This document shows, one piece after another, positions 61,311-64,000 of a stretch of 64,000 nt of DNA (position 1 is its first letter; each line of letters begins with the position of its first letter). The notes under the pieces are model-generated. The model did not search any database. It saw only the letters and a list, made by a program, of their open reading frames with translations, and was not told where the DNA came from. The DNA is from Toxoplasma gondii ME49 (lineage: Eukaryota; Apicomplexa; Conoidasida; Eucoccidiorida; Sarcocystidae). The stretch lies in NCBI RefSeq assembly GCF_000006565.2, contig NC_031477.1, forward strand, positions 1,102,520 to 1,166,519, written 5' to 3'. The position numbers and the translations under genes were made by a program.

Positions 61311-63786
61311 TATATATATATATATATATGTATTTGTGCGTGCATCAATCAGTGTCTCTTTTTCTGTATGTCGCATTTCTGATGTGTGGAAAAGCAGGAT
61401 TTTTGGCACGACTTTCTCCTGCACATTTGCGAGTCCAAGGGTTTGTTTCTGTGCATGCCTGTTTAGTCCGGCTCTGCTGAGCCTCGCGACCGATGCGCAA
61501 GGCTCGCGGCTTTTGGAGGGCCTTGTGAAGGCCGCGGCCTCTGCGTCTCACAGCTCAGGACGAGGAGAAAAGGAATCGGAGAGTAGCCGCAACGTTCTCT
61601 TTCCGCCGCAAGCTGTTCAACAACTCTTGAAGGCTTTTTGCGGGAACTACGCACAGGCAGCGCTGCATCCGACTGGGGGCTTCGTAGTCACCACCTTCTA
61701 CGATGCCGCAACGGTAACGCCGCGAGGAAACCGAGCCTTCCCTTTCTGAGAAGGAACCGCGAAACAGGGGGAGGAAAGAAGCGCCAGCCGAGCGACAGAA
61801 CATCGCGAACGCTCACGACAGCGGACAGGCCTAGAGAGCGCGACTTCTCAATGAGAGACACACATACAAATGTGAATAACCATGTGTGCATGAATGCCTA
61901 CAAACATTCCTACATATATATATATATATATATATGTATGCCTATATATATACCTATATATATATATATATTTTTATATATATGTTTATATGCATATTTG
62001 TGTGTGTGTGTCTGTTGGTGTACGAACACCTGCGGTAGTGCCTGCATGCGTGTGTGTATGCTTGGATGTCCGGTCCTTTTCTTGGCTTCTTTACAGTCTT
62101 TACATTCACGACGAAAATCGGCGAGGCTCCAGGTAGTCGGTTTTCTGTTGAGAGACGAATGAGTCTGGATTCTCGCATGTCTTTGCTTCTTCGGACTTTG
62201 CGGCTTTGCTTGTCTTTTCTCTCTTATGCGGAAGGGACAGTTTCTTCCCCGTTGCTTCTTCCCGTTGCAGGTGGACATCAAGCGGCGGATTGTGCAGGAG
62301 CTGTTGGAGGTCGAAGAAGAACTGCGAGAGAAAAACTACGCGGCATACGTCAACTGTGAAATTCATACGTTCAAAAGAAACGAAGAAGGCTGGGCAACGC
62401 GGCAGGAGAAAAAGAGCAAGACCAGGGTACGGCTGTCTCGCGGTGTCTTTTTGAGTTGTCGCTCGCTCTCTCTGAAGTTGGTTTTCTTCTTGCGTGATGA
62501 CCTTCTCTGTAAGGAGCGTCGCGTTTCTTCGACCGCTCCTCTGGTCTCCGCGCGCGCGTCGACGCGCTTCCCCTCCCCAAGATGTTTTTTGATCGAGATC
62601 TCCTTTCTCCCTTCTTGGACGTTCAGCCCAGAGCTTCCGTTGCGTCGCGCTCGCGCAGACTTTCTGCACACCTGTGAATCGCTTACACAGGACAGACATG
62701 CTGATACAGATGCCCTGCAGACTTGTTCCCTGTACACGCGAAGAACGCTTCTCCGCATACGCGACCAAAACGTGCATCGACTTTCGTCGGAGCAAAGTCG
62801 ACGTTGTTTCACCCCCCACTAGAGCGATTGTGGTCAACCTGTTAATCGTACAACTGCACGCATGTTTGTGAGTATATGTGTATATGGGAAGTTGCAAGTG
62901 TATGTATCTATGCAGGTACGTTGGTCCGTGTGTATGCATGCATGCCTCTCTGGTTCGGCTTCAGCACCAACGAATGCCTTTTCGATCGTTTTTTCAGGAG
63001 CTTTTCAAGGACCTGCTGGCCGAGGAAGGCGACCAGGCGGAGGATGTCGTGGAGGCAGAGAAAACGGAGAAGCATGCGGCTCATGAAGCTGCCCGCGCCC
63101 TCCTCGAGGTATGCAGGACTAGGGAGAGCGAGAACAAGGACTGCACAGGAAAGCGAGAGAACCCACACGAACACCCAGGGGGAGGAGGTGTGACGAGATC
63201 GAACTCTGCTGCATCTCTCTGGGGAGGACTGTTCGTTTGTCACCAGCCGCGTTTCTCCAGAACGCGTCTCTCCCGTCCACAAGGCTCTGTCTCCTCTGTG
63301 CTGCGGGACGTACGCGTTTTTTTTCTTTTCATTTTACTTTTCCCTCGGCCGAGGCGTTTGTTCTACTGGCTGGCCTTCGTCCTGTTTCGGTTGGCATGTC
63401 TCTCTTTCTGCTCTTCTGCCTCTGTGCGGCTCTCGCTTGATCTGCATGCGTCTTGCGCGCCCTCTTCATCCCCATTCGTCCATTCGTCCACTCGTCCATT
63501 CGTCCACTCGTCTCCTCTCGCCTTGCTTCGGTTCTCCTCACGGTCGTCGTCCGTTTGGACCTTCATTTTGCTTTTTCGCTGTTGTGCCGGGCTTCTCTGG
63601 ATCGCATTCTCCTTCTCTCTCCGCCTCTTTCGTGTGTAGCGCGACGCGGTGGCGCAGCAGCTTCTGGGCGTGGACGAGAAGAAGAAGAGCAAGAAGACCG
63701 TGGAAAAGAGGAAGAAGAAGCAAGCTCCGGAGTCGGACAGTGATGGTGACGTTTTTGAGGAGTCGAGCACCTCACGCAAAGAGTAA
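53478..63786 (+). CDS. NOP9: NOP9-like Pumilio-repeat nucleolar protein, 14 exons
   Basis: Model: 53478-53927, 54329-54491, 55589-55687, 56592-56744, 57278-57553, 58073-58122, 58401-58659, 59089-59214, 59789-59869, 60350-60719, 61467-61713, 62271-62426, 62998-63108, 63640-63786; 895 residues, phases consistent. Exon 1 is a basic/acidic nucleolar-type N-terminus ([14 protein letters not shown]). Successive exons carry Pumilio-type repeats: [109 protein letters not shown] and [15 protein letters not shown]. The end matches the NOP9 tail ([21 protein letters not shown] ... EGW) followed by a Lys-rich, acidic tail. Yeast and human NOP9 bind pre-18S rRNA near the 3' end of 18S and act in small-subunit assembly. 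It is longer than the usual ~650-700 residues because of low-complexity inserts in exons 5, 7 and 11. Exons 6-7 and the exon 10 donor (AA|GTTCGT) are weak. Confidence 0.88.
57593..57745. repeat. (TA)n-rich microsatellite in NOP9 intron 5
   Basis: Long runs of TA with interspersed CA/GA/TG steps inside the intron 57554-58072. Open frames across it translate to Tyr-Ile repeats on both strands and are artefacts of the repeat. Confidence 0.95.
61139..61332. repeat. (TA)n microsatellites with a (GA)n run in NOP9 intron 10
   Basis: TA runs at about 61141-61166, 61210-61227 and 61274-61330, with an AGAGAGAG tract at about 61227-61243, all within the intron 60720-61466. Confidence 0.93.
61913..61992. 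repeat. (TA)n microsatellite in NOP9 intron 11
   Basis: Third TA-rich block of this gene, in intron 61714-62270, followed by a short TG run (about 62000-62010). Confidence 0.93.
63473..63512. repeat. 8-bp minisatellite, five units, in NOP9 intron 13
   Basis: Five tandem copies of CATTCGTC or CACTCGTC, alternating in the third base (T,T,C,T,C). Located in the last intron (63109-63639). Confidence 0.9.
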
Positions 63787-63868
63787 GAGCTTCCGTTCTC
63801 GCTTCTCTCTTTTTTTCTCACAGTTCTCCTTCCACGTTTCCTGCTTCTCCCCCCTTGAGGTGTGGACA

Positions 63869-63995
63869 GGCAAAAGTAAACCGGCTACAGAGGCTACACG
63901 CATGCCAGAGAAAATAGACAAATGTGCCTTTGCACTGCAGAGATGTCTATTTTCTTTGAAACCTGAGTAGCATCTGTAGCCGGTTTACCTTTGCC
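63869..63995. repeat. 127-nt inverted repeat downstream of NOP9
   Basis: The outer arms GGCAAAAGTAAACCGGCTAC... (63869-63890) and their reverse complement (63974-63995) differ at one of 22 positions. Further in, AGAAAATAGACA (about 63909-63920) pairs with TGTCTATTTTCT (about 63944-63955), and GTGC..GCAC closes a small terminal loop near 63924-63934. The whole element can fold into one long imperfect hairpin. It starts about 83 nt after the NOP9 stop and is followed by a T run at the window edge, so it may lie in the 3' UTR or be a separate element (MITE-like or small-RNA precursor). Confidence 0.85.
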
Positions 63996-64000
63996 TTTTT

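Overview
The window reads as nuclear DNA of a cyst-forming coccidian apicomplexan, most likely Toxoplasma gondii or a close relative such as Hammondia. The evidence is a homogeneous 366-bp satellite array of the kind described in Toxoplasma, intron-rich genes with GT..AG introns of roughly 70-1,070 nt, (TA)n microsatellites confined to introns, and a SUMO protein that matches what I remember of the coccidian one. The species call is inference; no search was possible.

Layout. 1-1580 is a satellite array that runs off the left edge, which suggests a chromosome end or heterochromatic block. 1.6-20.8 kb is gene-sparse: a small three-exon secreted/membrane protein on the minus strand (4488-6403), a 64-residue Cys-containing single-exon protein (7622-7816), SUMO on the minus strand (11038-11916, two exons), and a four-exon LOG/'lysine decarboxylase-like' phosphoribohydrolase (16136-18444). 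The dominant feature is one very large gene on the plus strand, 20843-47610. I assembled it by hand into 34 exons coding for about 4,670 residues with an N-terminal hydrophobic stretch. I do not recognise its family. Twenty-seven consecutive exons are symmetrical phase 1-1. After it come a minus-strand single-exon protein with three hydrophobic segments and a long coiled coil (49793-51553) and, divergently, a 14-exon NOP9-like Pumilio-repeat nucleolar protein (53478-63786). A strong 127-nt inverted repeat lies just downstream of NOP9 at the right edge.

The genes do not form one pathway: SUMO and NOP9 are housekeeping, LOG is metabolic, and the three secreted or membrane proteins are lineage-type unknowns. 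The most interesting objects are the giant phase-1 modular gene, the small secreted protein assembled from short exons, a hairpin lying exactly across a 3' splice site in the giant gene, and the terminal hairpin. Exon maps rest on splice-site consensus, reading-frame continuity and phase arithmetic; exon ends flagged as weak should be checked against RNA-seq.
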